Below, in pieces: positions 8,289 through 18,100 of a stretch of DNA of 62,932 nt (within the stretch, counting starts at the first letter, position 1; the number at the start of each line of letters is the position of its first letter). Both the position numbers and the translations under genes were made by a program. The notes under the pieces are model-generated. The model did no database searches. It was not told the origin of the DNA and saw only the letters and a program-made list of their open reading frames with translations. This stretch comes from Nostoc sp. CHAB 5836 (GTDB taxonomy: Bacteria; Cyanobacteriota; Cyanobacteriia; Cyanobacteriales; Nostocaceae): positions 1-62,932 of the forward strand of contig NZ_JAIVFV010000021.1 of assembly GCF_020829445.1 (NCBI RefSeq), given 5' to 3'.

Positions 8289-8858
8289 ATGGTTGCGAGT
8301 CCAGACGGAAAGTATATGACTCCCCAAGAATACCTGGAATGGGAAGAACACCAAGATATTAAATACGAATATATCAATGGTGAAGTCTTCGCTATGACTG
8401 GCGGTACTATTCCCCATACTAGTATTGCCTTAAACTTAGCTTCGGCATTAAAAAGTCACCTCCGAGGAAGTTCCTGTCGTGCTTTTATGGCAGATGCAAA
8501 AGTAGGAGTAACTGAGAACGGCCCGTTTCATTACCCGGATGTTGTAGTGAGTTGTGATGAAAGAGATAGACAAGCGATTAAATTTATTCAGTATCCTTGT
8601 TTAATTGTCGAGGTTCTTTCGCCAAGTACAGAAGCTTACGATAGAGGCAAAAAATTTATTCAGTATCGCCGTATTCAGACTTTACAAGAATATGTCCTCA
8701 TTGATGCTGAAAAAATTAGTTTAGATTGCTTTCGTATAAATGACAAAGGGATTTGGGAATTACATCCTTATGAAGAAGGGGATGAGGTTAATTTAACTAG
8801 CGTTGATTTTCGCTTTCCTATTTCTTTGGTTTATGAGGATGTTCAGTTTGCAATATAG
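8289..8858 (+). CDS. Uma2 family (DUF820) PD-(D/E)XK nuclease-like protein
   Basis: A 189-residue member of the Uma2/DUF820 family, which is hugely expanded in cyanobacteria and has a restriction-endonuclease-like fold. Visible core: the EYLEWEEHQDIKYEYINGEV entry motif, YPDVVV with the first acidic residue, and LIVEVLSPST carrying the E-x-L segment. A D-R-G-K-K-F motif follows. It starts 11 bases after the DndD-like gene and is probably co-transcribed. The cellular role of Uma2 proteins is mostly unknown. It may be a nuclease of this locus or an unrelated cargo gene. Confidence 0.85.
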   Translation: MVASPDGKYMTPQEYLEWEEHQDIKYEYINGEVFAMTGGTIPHTSIALNLASALKSHLRGSSCRAFMADAKVGVTENGPFHYPDVVVSCDERDRQAIKFIQYPCLIVEVLSPSTEAYDRGKKFIQYRRIQTLQEYVLIDAEKISLDCFRINDKGIWELHPYEEGDEVNLTSVDFRFPISLVYEDVQFAI

Positions 8859-9017
8859 GTTTTGGAGAAACGAACCGCCAAGGCGCAGAGGACGCAGAGA
8901 GAAGAGAAGATGTAAAATTTAAATTATCCTTGATTAAATCATACCTTGCCAAGTGCGTAGGTGTAGGCATCGCTCTTGGCTTTCGGTTAAAATAGCTACA
9001 CATTAAATATTATAACA

Positions 9018-9491
9018 ATGGCGGAAACTGGCAGAATCAGGGTTGCTAAAGATAAGGCTGAGTTGGTGAAGGATTTAACATCTTCAGATGGTGCAACAGG
9101 GCCTTTTAATACTTTTGCTGATGTGATTGTGTTTGCAGCAGCTTTGGGTGCAAAACATAAAAGGCGGGTGGTTTTGGGAGAGATTTCTAAAAGGGAACCA
9201 TCGCCAATACCCCAAGAACAGTTTATAGTCAGGGGATATAATACGGTAATAAATTTAATAGCAATTGCTGAAACTCAAGACATAAAAGTTTTATCTCTCG
9301 AAGAAGGAAACAATAACGAAAAACGTAATTATATTTTTGAAGAATATGCCAATGGTGGACTTGAAATCTTACAATCAGAAATCCGGGGTGCAGTAGATTA
9401 TTCTGAAAGGATTTTATTGATTCTCAGCCATGAAAGGTTTCAAGATAACTCCCAAGAAGAGGATTTTGATTTAAGCAAATTTATTTCATAA
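9018..9491 (+). CDS. DNA phosphorothioation-associated protein 4-like
   Basis: A 157-residue cytosolic protein resembling the Dnd-associated protein 4 family: an N-terminal segment ending in GPFNTFADVIVFAAALGAKH, then RVVLGEISKREPSPIP and a C-terminal acidic tail. Family function is unknown; members occur beside dnd/dpt genes. Together with the DndD-like ATPase it marks this stretch as a Dnd-type island. It is separated from the Uma2 gene by 159 bases of repeat-containing sequence (AACGAACCGCCAAGGCGC-like). Family recall is by motif, not by search. Confidence 0.7.
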   Translation: MAETGRIRVAKDKAELVKDLTSSDGATGPFNTFADVIVFAAALGAKHKRRVVLGEISKREPSPIPQEQFIVRGYNTVINLIAIAETQDIKVLSLEEGNNNEKRNYIFEEYANGGLEILQSEIRGAVDYSERILLILSHERFQDNSQEEDFDLSKFIS

Positions 9492-9510
9492 AACACTATC
9501 AATCTACGCT

Positions 9511-9641
9511 TAAGTAGGTCGGCACAATTAAAGCTAACTGGCTAAGGCTGTCATTTGTCATTTGTCCTTCGTCATTTACAAGGGTTTTAAGCCTATTTAC
9601 GTTTCGTAACATATTTAGGTTTTTTCGCGCCAACTTACTTA
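9511..9641. repeat. MITE family 1, copy A
   Basis: About 130 bp flanked by TA. Termini AGTAGGTCGGC... and ...GCGCCAACTTACT are inverted repeats. The interior has TGTCATTTGTC-type heptamers and ACGTTTCGTAACATA. Six further copies occur at 13924, 14988, 18848, 32409 (partial), 37814 and 48115. Confidence 0.9.
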
Positions 9642-9774
9642 TCTTCACAGCCCCCAGTTAAATGCATGAGCAAAAAGTTTTGTAACAATTGTAGCTGGTT
9701 TGTGTAAAAGTCGCGATCAATACATGAGATATATATAAATTCGCAGCTTGGTGCGTACTGATTCGAGGTCTTTT

Positions 9775-10413
9775 ATGACTAATGACTGGAGAAAACAACT
9801 AAATACACAGCTTAAAGAATTAGCGATCGCAGCCCAACAATACACACACCTAACTAAGGAAAAGCGGATAGCTTTAACACGGCTGATTAATGCTATTTGG
9901 CAATCAGGTAAGCTTGTTCATCCTTATAAAGGTCAATTTCAACTACTTTATGAAGATATTTATGATGAGGCAGTACAAAATTTATTTTTCTATCTTTGTC
10001 AAGACAACAATATTAATAAGTATGACCCAGAACGCGGCGAAGTAATGACTTGGGTCAATATGCTATTAACTAAACGTTTTTTTCCAGAAGCTATCCCCAA
10101 AGTTATGGGTAAAGAAAATGAAATAAATCTCGAAAGTTCTAGCTGGGAAAATCTACCCTCGTCTCAGCCTATGTCTTTATTTGAACAAGTAAGAGAATGT
10201 ATAGAAGCTGACCCAGAATTAATTTTTTCCAAGGAACACATCAAAGGTCATCCAGAGGCAAATTTTCAAGCTATAGCTAAAAGAAGATGTTCAGGTATTT
10301 CCTGGAAAGATATTTCAGCAGAATGGGGCATTGGAATCACCTGTTTACATAATTTTTACCAACGTTGTTTGAAAAAGTTTGCTAATAAGTTTCAGGAATA
10401 TTTATATATTTAA
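9775..10413 (+). CDS. Sigma-70-like protein of the CHAT/DUF1822 cluster
   Basis: A 212-residue protein starting at ATG 9775 (GAGG seven bases upstream), preferred over a TTG at 9748. It is alpha-helical. Residues about 60-110 (EDIYDEAVQNLFFYLCQ...YDPERGEVMTWVNMLLTKRF) resemble sigma region 2. The C-terminal SWKDISAEWGIGITCLHNFYQRCLKKF resembles a sigma region-4-like helix-turn-helix. Similar genes precede DUF1822 and CHASE2/CHAT genes in filamentous cyanobacteria. It may be a divergent sigma factor or anti-/co-regulator of this island. The exact family is uncertain. Confidence 0.65.
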   Translation: MTNDWRKQLNTQLKELAIAAQQYTHLTKEKRIALTRLINAIWQSGKLVHPYKGQFQLLYEDIYDEAVQNLFFYLCQDNNINKYDPERGEVMTWVNMLLTKRFFPEAIPKVMGKENEINLESSSWENLPSSQPMSLFEQVRECIEADPELIFSKEHIKGHPEANFQAIAKRRCSGISWKDISAEWGIGITCLHNFYQRCLKKFANKFQEYLYI

Positions 10414-10447
10414 TATTTAAAATAATCTAATTAGTTAGGCAAAAAAT

Positions 10448-11413
10448 ATGAGCAAAATCAGAGAATTTTTAAGATTTTCAGCCCCGATACCTGTAGATGG
10501 AAGGCATCGAGCAGAAGAGTTACGCCGGCAACAAGCCACCCAAGCAAAAGCTGAACAAGTTTATCTCAATACTCTATCTGTGTCTTTCGCCAATTCTTAT
10601 CTACGTTGCATGGGATTTGAGACAGACTTGAATAAAAGTAACAGTTGGAATGTCATAGAACAGACACTGATGGATGTCGCTGATTTGTCGCTAAAGAACT
10701 TGGGCTTGTTAGAATGTCGCCCAGTATTAGAAGATGCACAATTTGTTTATGTGCCGCCTGAAGTACAATCAAATCGAATTGGCTATGTAGCTGTGCAAAT
10801 CAGCAAATCATTTAGAGAAGCAACACTGCTGGGATTTGTCAAGCACGTACAAACTGATTTGTTCCCGATTAACGAATTGCAACCTTTAGACAATTTATTG
10901 GAGTATTTAGAAGAACTTTCTCAATTCCAGCTTGCTGAAATAGCTGATGATTCCCTTACCTCTAATCAGGATTTAGTGAAACTGAAGCAGTGGCTGGAGA
11001 ATATTTTTGAAGCCGGTTGGCAAGAAATTGAAACTCTTTTAGGCACTGAAGGTGTCAATCCAGCAGGGAGTCTGAGAAGTGAAGCAGGTGCTTTTATTAG
11101 TAGGGGCAAGCTGATTGATTTCGGAAAAGTTTTGAGGAATCAAGCAGTGATTTTAGTCCTGAGTCTGCCTCCAAACAATGAACAAGAGATGGACATTATC
11201 ATAGAAGTTCATCCGACAAATGGACAAGATTATCTGCCGGAAAATCTTCATTTAATTGTGCTAGATTTTGAAGGGGCATCTGTGATGGAAGCCCAAACTA
11301 GAAGCAGCAATAAGAATATTCAATTGGAGTTTAGTTGTGAGGTGGGAGAACGTTTCAGCATAAAACTTGTTCTGGGAGATATCAGCATTATAGAAAATTT
11401 TGCCATTTGTTAA
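10448..11413 (+). CDS. DUF1822 family protein
   Basis: A 321-residue protein of the cyanobacterial DUF1822 family, recognised from the N-terminal layout (RFSAPIPVDGRHRAEELRRQ), the conserved ...NTLSVSFANSYLRCMGFETDL segment and the C-terminal all-beta region. No signal peptide or membrane helix. Function unknown. It lies 34 bases after the sigma-like gene and 25 bases before the CHAT-CHASE2 gene, so the three form an operon. The co-occurrence suggests it works with the CHAT protein. Confidence 0.8.
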   Translation: MSKIREFLRFSAPIPVDGRHRAEELRRQQATQAKAEQVYLNTLSVSFANSYLRCMGFETDLNKSNSWNVIEQTLMDVADLSLKNLGLLECRPVLEDAQFVYVPPEVQSNRIGYVAVQISKSFREATLLGFVKHVQTDLFPINELQPLDNLLEYLEELSQFQLAEIADDSLTSNQDLVKLKQWLENIFEAGWQEIETLLGTEGVNPAGSLRSEAGAFISRGKLIDFGKVLRNQAVILVLSLPPNNEQEMDIIIEVHPTNGQDYLPENLHLIVLDFEGASVMEAQTRSSNKNIQLEFSCEVGERFSIKLVLGDISIIENFAIC

Positions 11414-11438
11414 GAACAACAGCAGGGGGGTGCTGCCA

Positions 11439-13844
11439 ATGAGAAAGTTAGTTGTGCTGAAGCTAGATGGCGATTTGCACTTAGGCGTGCAAGTGACACT
11501 GGAGATTGGGGAAGAGGGCAAACGCCCGACTACAGAAATGACTGGCAAGCTGCCCTCCAACCTAGATATGGCAACAGCAATTGCCCAGTGGGAATCTACA
11601 TATCGCAACTTGTGGAAATTTACCCGCATCAAAGCCAAAAAAATTATTTACGATGGTTCTATCTCCCAGCGACGTAAGGAGTGCGACACAAAAGCTAGTG
11701 AGGTGCGGGAGCATCTGAATAACTGGTTGCTGTCAGAGTCTTTTCGTCCCGTGCGGGAAAAATGGCTTAAACACTTGATGCCAGATGAAGAAGTGCGGGT
11801 GTTGATTCGCACTCATTGCTTGCAACTCAAAAAACTTCCTTGGCATTTGTGGGATTTGATAGACCGAGATTACCTCAAAGCTGAAGTTGTTCTCAGCATT
11901 CCAGAATCAGAACCAGTAACAGCTGCATTGCAGACATCTACCTTTAGGAATAAAATTAGAATTTTGGCAATTTTGGGCGATAGCCAGGGTATTGATGTGG
12001 AGCAAGACCGCCAGTTACTAGAGAAATTACCTAATGCCACTACAACCTTTTTAGTAGAACCTCAATATTCAGATATCAACGACAAATTGTGGAAACAACC
12101 TTGGAATATTTTATTTTTCGCAGGTCATAGTAAGAGTGAGGCTGAAACTAGTTGTATCTATATTAATGAGACAGATAAATTAACAATTGATGAACTCAGA
12201 TATGCCCTGAGAAATGCTGTTGCCAACGGTTTACAATTAGCGATTTTTAACTCCTGTGATGGATTAGGATTAGCGCGAGAACTACAAGATTTGCAGATTC
12301 CGCAAATTATTGTCATGCGGGAACCAGTTCCAGATCAGGTAGCTCAAACATTTTTAAAGCATTTTCTAGAGGTTTTTTCATCAGGACAATCTATATATGC
12401 TGCGGTTCGCACTGCCAGACAAAGGCTCAAAGGAATAGAAAAGGAATATCCAGGTGCAAGTTGGTTGCCAGTAATTAGCGAACATCCTGCCGTAGTGCCA
12501 ATAACTTGGTTAAAGTCCCGATGGTTTTTTAATACTCGTCGTCTCGAAAGTTTGTTACTTTTGAGTTTGCTGGTAACTGCTGGTGTATTAGGAATCAGAC
12601 ACCAAGGAGGATTGCAAACATGGGAGTTGCTCTCATACGATCAATTAATGCGATCGCGTCCACAAGAAAAGCAAGATTCGCGCCTTTTGATAGTCACTAT
12701 AACTGAAGATGATCTTTACCTACCAGAGCAGAAGCAAAGAAGTGGCTCACTGTCAAATCTTGCACTGGCGCGACTGTTGGACAAACTTGCACAGTTGAAA
12801 CCGCGAACCATTGGCTTGGATATCTATCGTAGCGAACCAGTACAACCTAACCAAGCTTATTTAACCACTCGTTGGCAAACAGATGACAATTTATTTGCAA
12901 TTTGTAAAGTTAGCGATCGCACACAAAACTATCCAGGAGTTCCATCTCCAAAAGGGGTTCCACCAGAACGCCAAGGATTTAGTGATATTATCCCAGACTC
13001 AGATCATGTTTTGCGTCGTCATTTATTAGCAATGCAACCAGCAGACCCAACGTCCCCATGTACTGCACATTACGCCCTTAACGCCCAACTAGCATTCCAC
13101 TACTTAAAGAAAGAAGGAATTTCTGCTCAATACACCCCCCAAGGGGATTTGCAGCTAGGTAACGTTGTTGTTAAACGGTTGGGTTCACGAAGTGTCTCCA
13201 AAGGAAAATCGCACATCGGAGGCTATCAACAAGCCGATACACGGGGCTATCAAATATTGCTCAATTACCGCTCTTATCAAGGTTCTCCTTTAGAAATTGC
13301 TCCTAAAGTCACGCTCACAGATGTTCTTAAGGGTAAGGTCAACCCTGATCAAGTCAAAGACCGAATTGTTCTCATTGGTACTACTGCCCAAAGCTTCCGT
13401 GATTATATTCCTACCCCTTACATGAGTGAGCAGGGTTCTTCTCAAGAAATACCGGGGGTGATTCTGCAAGCACAAATGGTCAGTCAGTTAGTGAGTGCTG
13501 TTATGGATAGGCGACCTTTGATAAGAGTTTTACCTGTTTGGGGTGAAGTGTTGTGGATTTCAGGTTGGTCTGTGGTTGGAGGTGCGTTCGGCTACGCCGT
13601 GTCGCAGACACTCGCTTTGATGGTATTGCAGACATTCCCTATTGGCGATCGGTCGGGAGTATATTTAGTACTAGCGGGAGGATGTGTACTTGTAATCTTA
13701 TACGTTCTTTGCTTAATTCTATTTTATCAGGGCATTTGGGTTCCCTTAGTTCCGTCAACCTTGGTTTTAGTCGTTACTGGCGGTACAGTGGCGATTTACC
13801 TATCTTCACAACCAAGTCTGCAACAACTTATTTCTACAAAGTGA
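11439..13844 (+). CDS. CHAT protease-like and CHASE2 membrane sensor protein
   Basis: An 801-residue protein. The ATG at 11439 follows a GGGGGG Shine-Dalgarno and avoids overlap with the previous gene. The N-terminal ~370 residues end in a CHAT (caspase-like) domain with putative catalytic His near 229 (FFAGHS) and Cys near 272 (NSCDG). One membrane helix follows (LLLLSLLVTAGVLGI). A CHASE2 extracytoplasmic sensor comes next (about 390-690; SYDQLMRSRP, LIVTITEDDL, IVLIGTTAQSFRD), then further C-terminal helices. The layout suggests a periplasmic signal controls a cytosolic protease domain. Substrates are unknown; neighbouring CHAT and exoprotein genes suggest a common pathway. Confidence 0.88.
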   Translation: MRKLVVLKLDGDLHLGVQVTLEIGEEGKRPTTEMTGKLPSNLDMATAIAQWESTYRNLWKFTRIKAKKIIYDGSISQRRKECDTKASEVREHLNNWLLSESFRPVREKWLKHLMPDEEVRVLIRTHCLQLKKLPWHLWDLIDRDYLKAEVVLSIPESEPVTAALQTSTFRNKIRILAILGDSQGIDVEQDRQLLEKLPNATTTFLVEPQYSDINDKLWKQPWNILFFAGHSKSEAETSCIYINETDKLTIDELRYALRNAVANGLQLAIFNSCDGLGLARELQDLQIPQIIVMREPVPDQVAQTFLKHFLEVFSSGQSIYAAVRTARQRLKGIEKEYPGASWLPVISEHPAVVPITWLKSRWFFNTRRLESLLLLSLLVTAGVLGIRHQGGLQTWELLSYDQLMRSRPQEKQDSRLLIVTITEDDLYLPEQKQRSGSLSNLALARLLDKLAQLKPRTIGLDIYRSEPVQPNQAYLTTRWQTDDNLFAICKVSDRTQNYPGVPSPKGVPPERQGFSDIIPDSDHVLRRHLLAMQPADPTSPCTAHYALNAQLAFHYLKKEGISAQYTPQGDLQLGNVVVKRLGSRSVSKGKSHIGGYQQADTRGYQILLNYRSYQGSPLEIAPKVTLTDVLKGKVNPDQVKDRIVLIGTTAQSFRDYIPTPYMSEQGSSQEIPGVILQAQMVSQLVSAVMDRRPLIRVLPVWGEVLWISGWSVVGGAFGYAVSQTLALMVLQTFPIGDRSGVYLVLAGGCVLVILYVLCLILFYQGIWVPLVPSTLVLVVTGGTVAIYLSSQPSLQQLISTK

Positions 13845-13923
13845 TACCAATTTGAAAAATGATTGGTTCCGCAGGAAAGTCTAAAATCCAAAATGGTATG
13901 AGTCATAAAAACATGAAATTGTC

Positions 13924-14054
13924 TAAGTAAGTCGGTGAAAATAAATCAAACTATGTGACGAAACGTAAACAGGCTTGAAATCCTTACCAAGGACGAATGA
14001 CAAAGGACAAATAACAGCCATCACCAGTTATCTTTAATTGCGCCGACCTACTTA
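13924..14054. repeat. MITE family 1, copy B
   Basis: TA-flanked element, AGTAAGTCGG...CCGACCTACT, inverted relative to copy A. Its right-flank TA (14053-14054) supplies the A of the ATG of the following DUF928 gene. Confidence 0.9.
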
Positions 14055-14812
14055 TGCAAAAGATTCAAATTTTCCTCGCCGTTAGTTTAACATTCCTTAG
14101 CTGTATACAAGTGCGGGCAGAGCCTCAAGACTCCAAGGAACAATTAAATAACTCATTGATTTTCGCTGCGCCGCCTCCACCAGTAGACACCGGAGAACCA
14201 GGTAAGCGAACAGAAGCAGGTAGCCGTGGCTGTAGTCAGGAGATGAACAAGCCCCTGACTTCTTCTCAAAAGCGACTCACAGCCTTAGTACCTATTTATT
14301 CAAATCCAGAATTGGTCTTTGGAACAACGATCGCTGGGTATCCTAGTTTTTTATTTTATGTTCCTTATTCATCCGACTTTGCCTATGGAGAGTTTGTGCT
14401 AGAAGATGAAGCCCAAAATCAAACTATTTACAAGACTTCTTTAACGGCGACACCTGGAGTAGTCAGCCTTCGTTTGCCGTCAAAAGCAGCACCTCTGGAG
14501 ACAGGTAAGCGGTATCGTTGGTATTTCAACATATACTGTAATAAAGACAATCAAATTGTTGCTAATGTTGAAGGGTACGTAAAACGGGAGCGACCGAACC
14601 CTGCTTTGAAAACTCAATTGGAAAAAGCGACACCAACCCAGCGCGTAACCCTTTATGGAACCAATGGTATTTGGTATGACGCGTTGAGCGTTGCTAGTGA
14701 ACTGCGTCGCATCAATTCGCAAGATCCTTCTTGGACGGCGATGTTGCAAGCTGTTGGTTTGAATGATTTTGCAACTGAACTAAACGTGGAGTGCTGCAAC
14801 TTAGAAAGTTAG
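14054..14812 (+). CDS. DUF928 family exported protein
   Basis: A 252-residue cyanobacterial DUF928 protein. An N-terminal signal peptide (MQKIQIFLAVSLTFLSCIQVRA) is followed by a Pro-rich linker (APPPPVDTGEPGKRTEAGSR) and the conserved beta domain (LTALVPIY, FGTTIAGYPSFLFYVPY, FVLEDE, YRWYFNIYC). Function unknown; members sit beside CHAT and filamentous-haemagglutinin-like genes. The start codon straddles the end of a MITE, so the upstream leader is entirely element-derived with no clear Shine-Dalgarno. The start is still favoured because it opens a perfect signal peptide. Confidence 0.85.
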   Translation: MQKIQIFLAVSLTFLSCIQVRAEPQDSKEQLNNSLIFAAPPPPVDTGEPGKRTEAGSRGCSQEMNKPLTSSQKRLTALVPIYSNPELVFGTTIAGYPSFLFYVPYSSDFAYGEFVLEDEAQNQTIYKTSLTATPGVVSLRLPSKAAPLETGKRYRWYFNIYCNKDNQIVANVEGYVKRERPNPALKTQLEKATPTQRVTLYGTNGIWYDALSVASELRRINSQDPSWTAMLQAVGLNDFATELNVECCNLES

Positions 14813-14863
14813 CAGTGAAGGACGTATTTGTCAATATTCGTTTATATTTTCAGTAAAACTTTT

Positions 14864-15121
14864 CAATACTGCGTAGGTTTTTAATATTTGTAGGTTGGGT
14901 TGAGCGCAATGCGAAACCCAACAAACCCCGCTCTTCGGTTGGGTTTTGTTCTACACATTTTTTATTTTTTTGCCAAAAGCTGCGCAGTAAGTAAGTCGGT
15001 GAAAATAAATTAAACTATGTAACAAAACGTAAATGGGCTTGAAACCCTTACCAAGGAGGAATGACTAAGGACAAATGACAGCCATCACCAGTTATTTTTA
15101 ATTGCGCCGAGCTACTTATTG
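14864..15121. repeat. MITE family 2, copy 1, interrupted by MITE 1
   Basis: Termini CAATACTGCGTAGG at the left and GCTGCGCAG//TATTG at the right. The right end is split by family-1 copy C. Removing 14990-15116 plus one TA restores CAGTATTG exactly. The interior contains GTAGGTTGGGTTGAG and the hairpin AACCCAAC...GTTGGGTT, as in copy 2 at 30965-31103. Confidence 0.88.
14988..15118. repeat. MITE family 1, copy C (nested insertion)
   Basis: AGTAAGTCGG...CGAGCTACT flanked by a duplicated TA (14988-14989 and 15117-15118), inserted inside the right end of the family-2 element. A TA duplication is characteristic of IS630/Tc1-mariner-type transposition. Confidence 0.9.
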
Positions 15122-15184
15122 TAAGTTGATACAATCCCATTGTCAGGCGATGCAATGGCATTCCAGTCCCAGTGAAGTCCAATG

Positions 15185-18100
15185 CTAACTTGCTCTACAA
15201 GATGCAGAGTTAAACCAAGGACTATGGGGCGTGGTGGGAACATTTGCTGTCAGGACGACTTCCCCTTTTTCGTTTAGCACCAAATCAGTAGCTTCTATGA
15301 TGCGTTCTGGTGCAGGGGTAGTTGTTTTGGTGGGAAAATATGGGCGATCGCGGCGATCGCCCTTTGGATTGAGAGTCACCAAATCTACTTGCACTGCATC
15401 AGTGCTGAGGGCATCGCCTGGGTTAGGGGGCAAGCCACCGCGTCCAGTGATCATAAATTTACTCTCAGCTATAGTTCCACCAGCTTGACAGGTCTGTGCT
15501 ACTTCAGTATCAACTGCTATTGTTGGCAACTCAATTAAGCCACTGTTGGGGTCTACATCAGGTGTGTTGATTTCTACATTCCCACTGAACTCAGAACTTA
15601 CCCCAGTGGCGGTGATGTCGCTTGTTTTATTAGATGCGATATCTCGGAATTGTATACCAAAGATCCCTTGGGCATTGATTCGCACATTTCCACCACGGAA
15701 GTTAGCAGAATCGGCCCTGATATCGCTATTTTCAAAACCAACAAGAAAATCGGTGTTAATGTTAATGTTGCCGCCGATGACGTTTTCTCCTGTGGCGTTG
15801 GTGAAGATGTTGCTATTGCGACTCATTATTAAATTTTCCGAGTTAATGTTAATTGTCGCTTGCTCCTTATTCGGCTCAATTCCAGCACTTTGTGTGTTCC
15901 CGATAAGTAAGGCATTATTATCTAAACGGATGGAGGGAGAATTTAATGTCATGATACCTGCGGTTCCTGTTCCCAAACTCTGCACGGTTATTGCAGCTCC
16001 ATCTCGTACTAACAAGGTATTGGTTTTAATCATCAAATCACCCGCATCCCCTGTTGAGTCTGGCTGTGCGGAAGCACCCAAAGCACTGCCTCTACCAATG
16101 ATTTGCACATCTTGAGCATCAACGGTCAAACTTCCGCCCTTACCCCCACCAAATGTAGAAGCACCTACCTGTGCCCCATCTCGCACTAGCAGGGTATTAG
16201 TTTTAATCGTCAAATCTCCCGCATTCGCTGTTGAGTCTGGCTGTGCAGAAGCAAACAAGCCACTGATAGACTGACCATCGGCGCTTGTACCAATCAGTTG
16301 CACATCCTGGGCATCAACTGTCAAATTCCCCCCCTTGCCCGTACCAAATGTACCAGTACCCACCTGTGCCCCATCTTTAACTAGCAAGGTATTAGTTTGA
16401 ATCGTCAAATTACTCGCATCCCCTGTTGAGTTTGGCTCTGCGGAAGCACGCAAGCCACTGGGAAACTGATTATCGGCGCTTTTACCAATCAGTTGCACAT
16501 CTTGGGCATCAACCGTCAAACTTCCGCCCTTGCCGGAGCCAAATGTGCCAGCACCCACCTGTGCCCCATCTCGCACTAGCAAGGTATTAGTTTGAATCGT
16601 CAAATCTCCCGCATCCCCTGAGTTTAGCTGTGCGTCAGCAAACAAGCCACTGCCAACCTGACCGGCACTTCTACCAATCAGTTGCACGTCTTGGGCATCA
16701 ACGGTTAAATTTCCCCCTTTGCCTGAACCAGCTGTATTACTTAAAACCTGTGCCCCATCTCGCACTAGCAAGGTATTAGTTTTAATAGTCAAATCTCCCG
16801 CATTCCCTGTTGAGTTTAATGCGGAAGCAGCAAACAAACCAGTGCTAACCTGATCATCAGCTTTTCTACCAATCAGTTGCACGTCTTTGGCATCAACCAT
16901 TAAATTTCCTCCCTTGCCCCCACCACCAGTACTAGCATTCACCTGTGCCCCATCTCGCACTAGCAAGGTATTAGTTTTAATAGTCAAATTTCCCGCATTC
17001 CCTGTTGAGTTTTCCTGTGCAGAAGTACCTAAGCTACTGGCAGCCTCACCATCGGCTGATTCACCAATCAGTTGCACGTCTTGGGCCTCAACGGTTAAAT
17101 TTCCCCCCTTGCCCACACCACTAGTACTAGCACTCACCTGTGCCCCATCTCGCACTAGTAAAGTATTAGTTTTAATCGTCACATCTCCCGCATCCCCTGT
17201 TGAGTTTCGCACTGCAGAAGCAAACAAGCCAGTTCTAACCTGACCATCGGCTGATTCACCAATCAGTTGCACGTCTTGGGCATCAACGGTTAAATTTCCC
17301 CCTTTGCCTGAACCAAAGATAGCAGTACTCACCTGTGCCTGATCCTCAACTTGCAAAGTCTTAGCACTGATATTGACATCACCTCCCTGTCCATTTGCTT
17401 CTGCTAGCATTAAATTAAAAATGGAACTCCCATTATTAACATTGATTGCGACCGTTGCATTCACCTCAATATTTCCCGCCTTACTATTATCAAAACCCAG
17501 TCCCCTATCTATGCCTGCAATCAGAAAACTTCCTGTCATCTCGATATTCCGGGCATTAACCGCGATACTTCCGCCATCATTAGCAATCACATCTACTCTC
17601 GCGCCATTGCTGAGGAAAACATCACTTCTTTCTACACTGTCGGTGAAACTCAAACTTAGATTATTACCATCCTCATTCAACCCAACCGTTCCTGCACCAG
17701 CTAATCCACCTAACTCAACTCGCCCACCAGAAGCAAACAATCCTCCACCATCCATTTTGATGTCACCACCTACCAACAGCAAACTATTGCCATCTGGTAC
17801 GCGCAAACCAACTGAGTTATTTTCGATAGATGCGGTTTTGATTTGATTAAATAGTAAGGCGGAAGGATTGACCGTTAGCAGTGATGAAGAACTTTCTGGA
17901 TTTGAAGCACTAAAAAAACCTTGATTGCCAAAAGCGATCGCCGACGCTGTAGTCGCTACAAAAGAACCACCAATATTCAACGAAGCATTACGCCCAAAGA
18001 TAATTCCATTAGGGTTAATCAGAAACAGGTTGGGATTGGAGTTACCAAATGTGCCAATGGTTCCCAAAATCTTGGAGGGTTTACTACCTGTAACGCGGGC

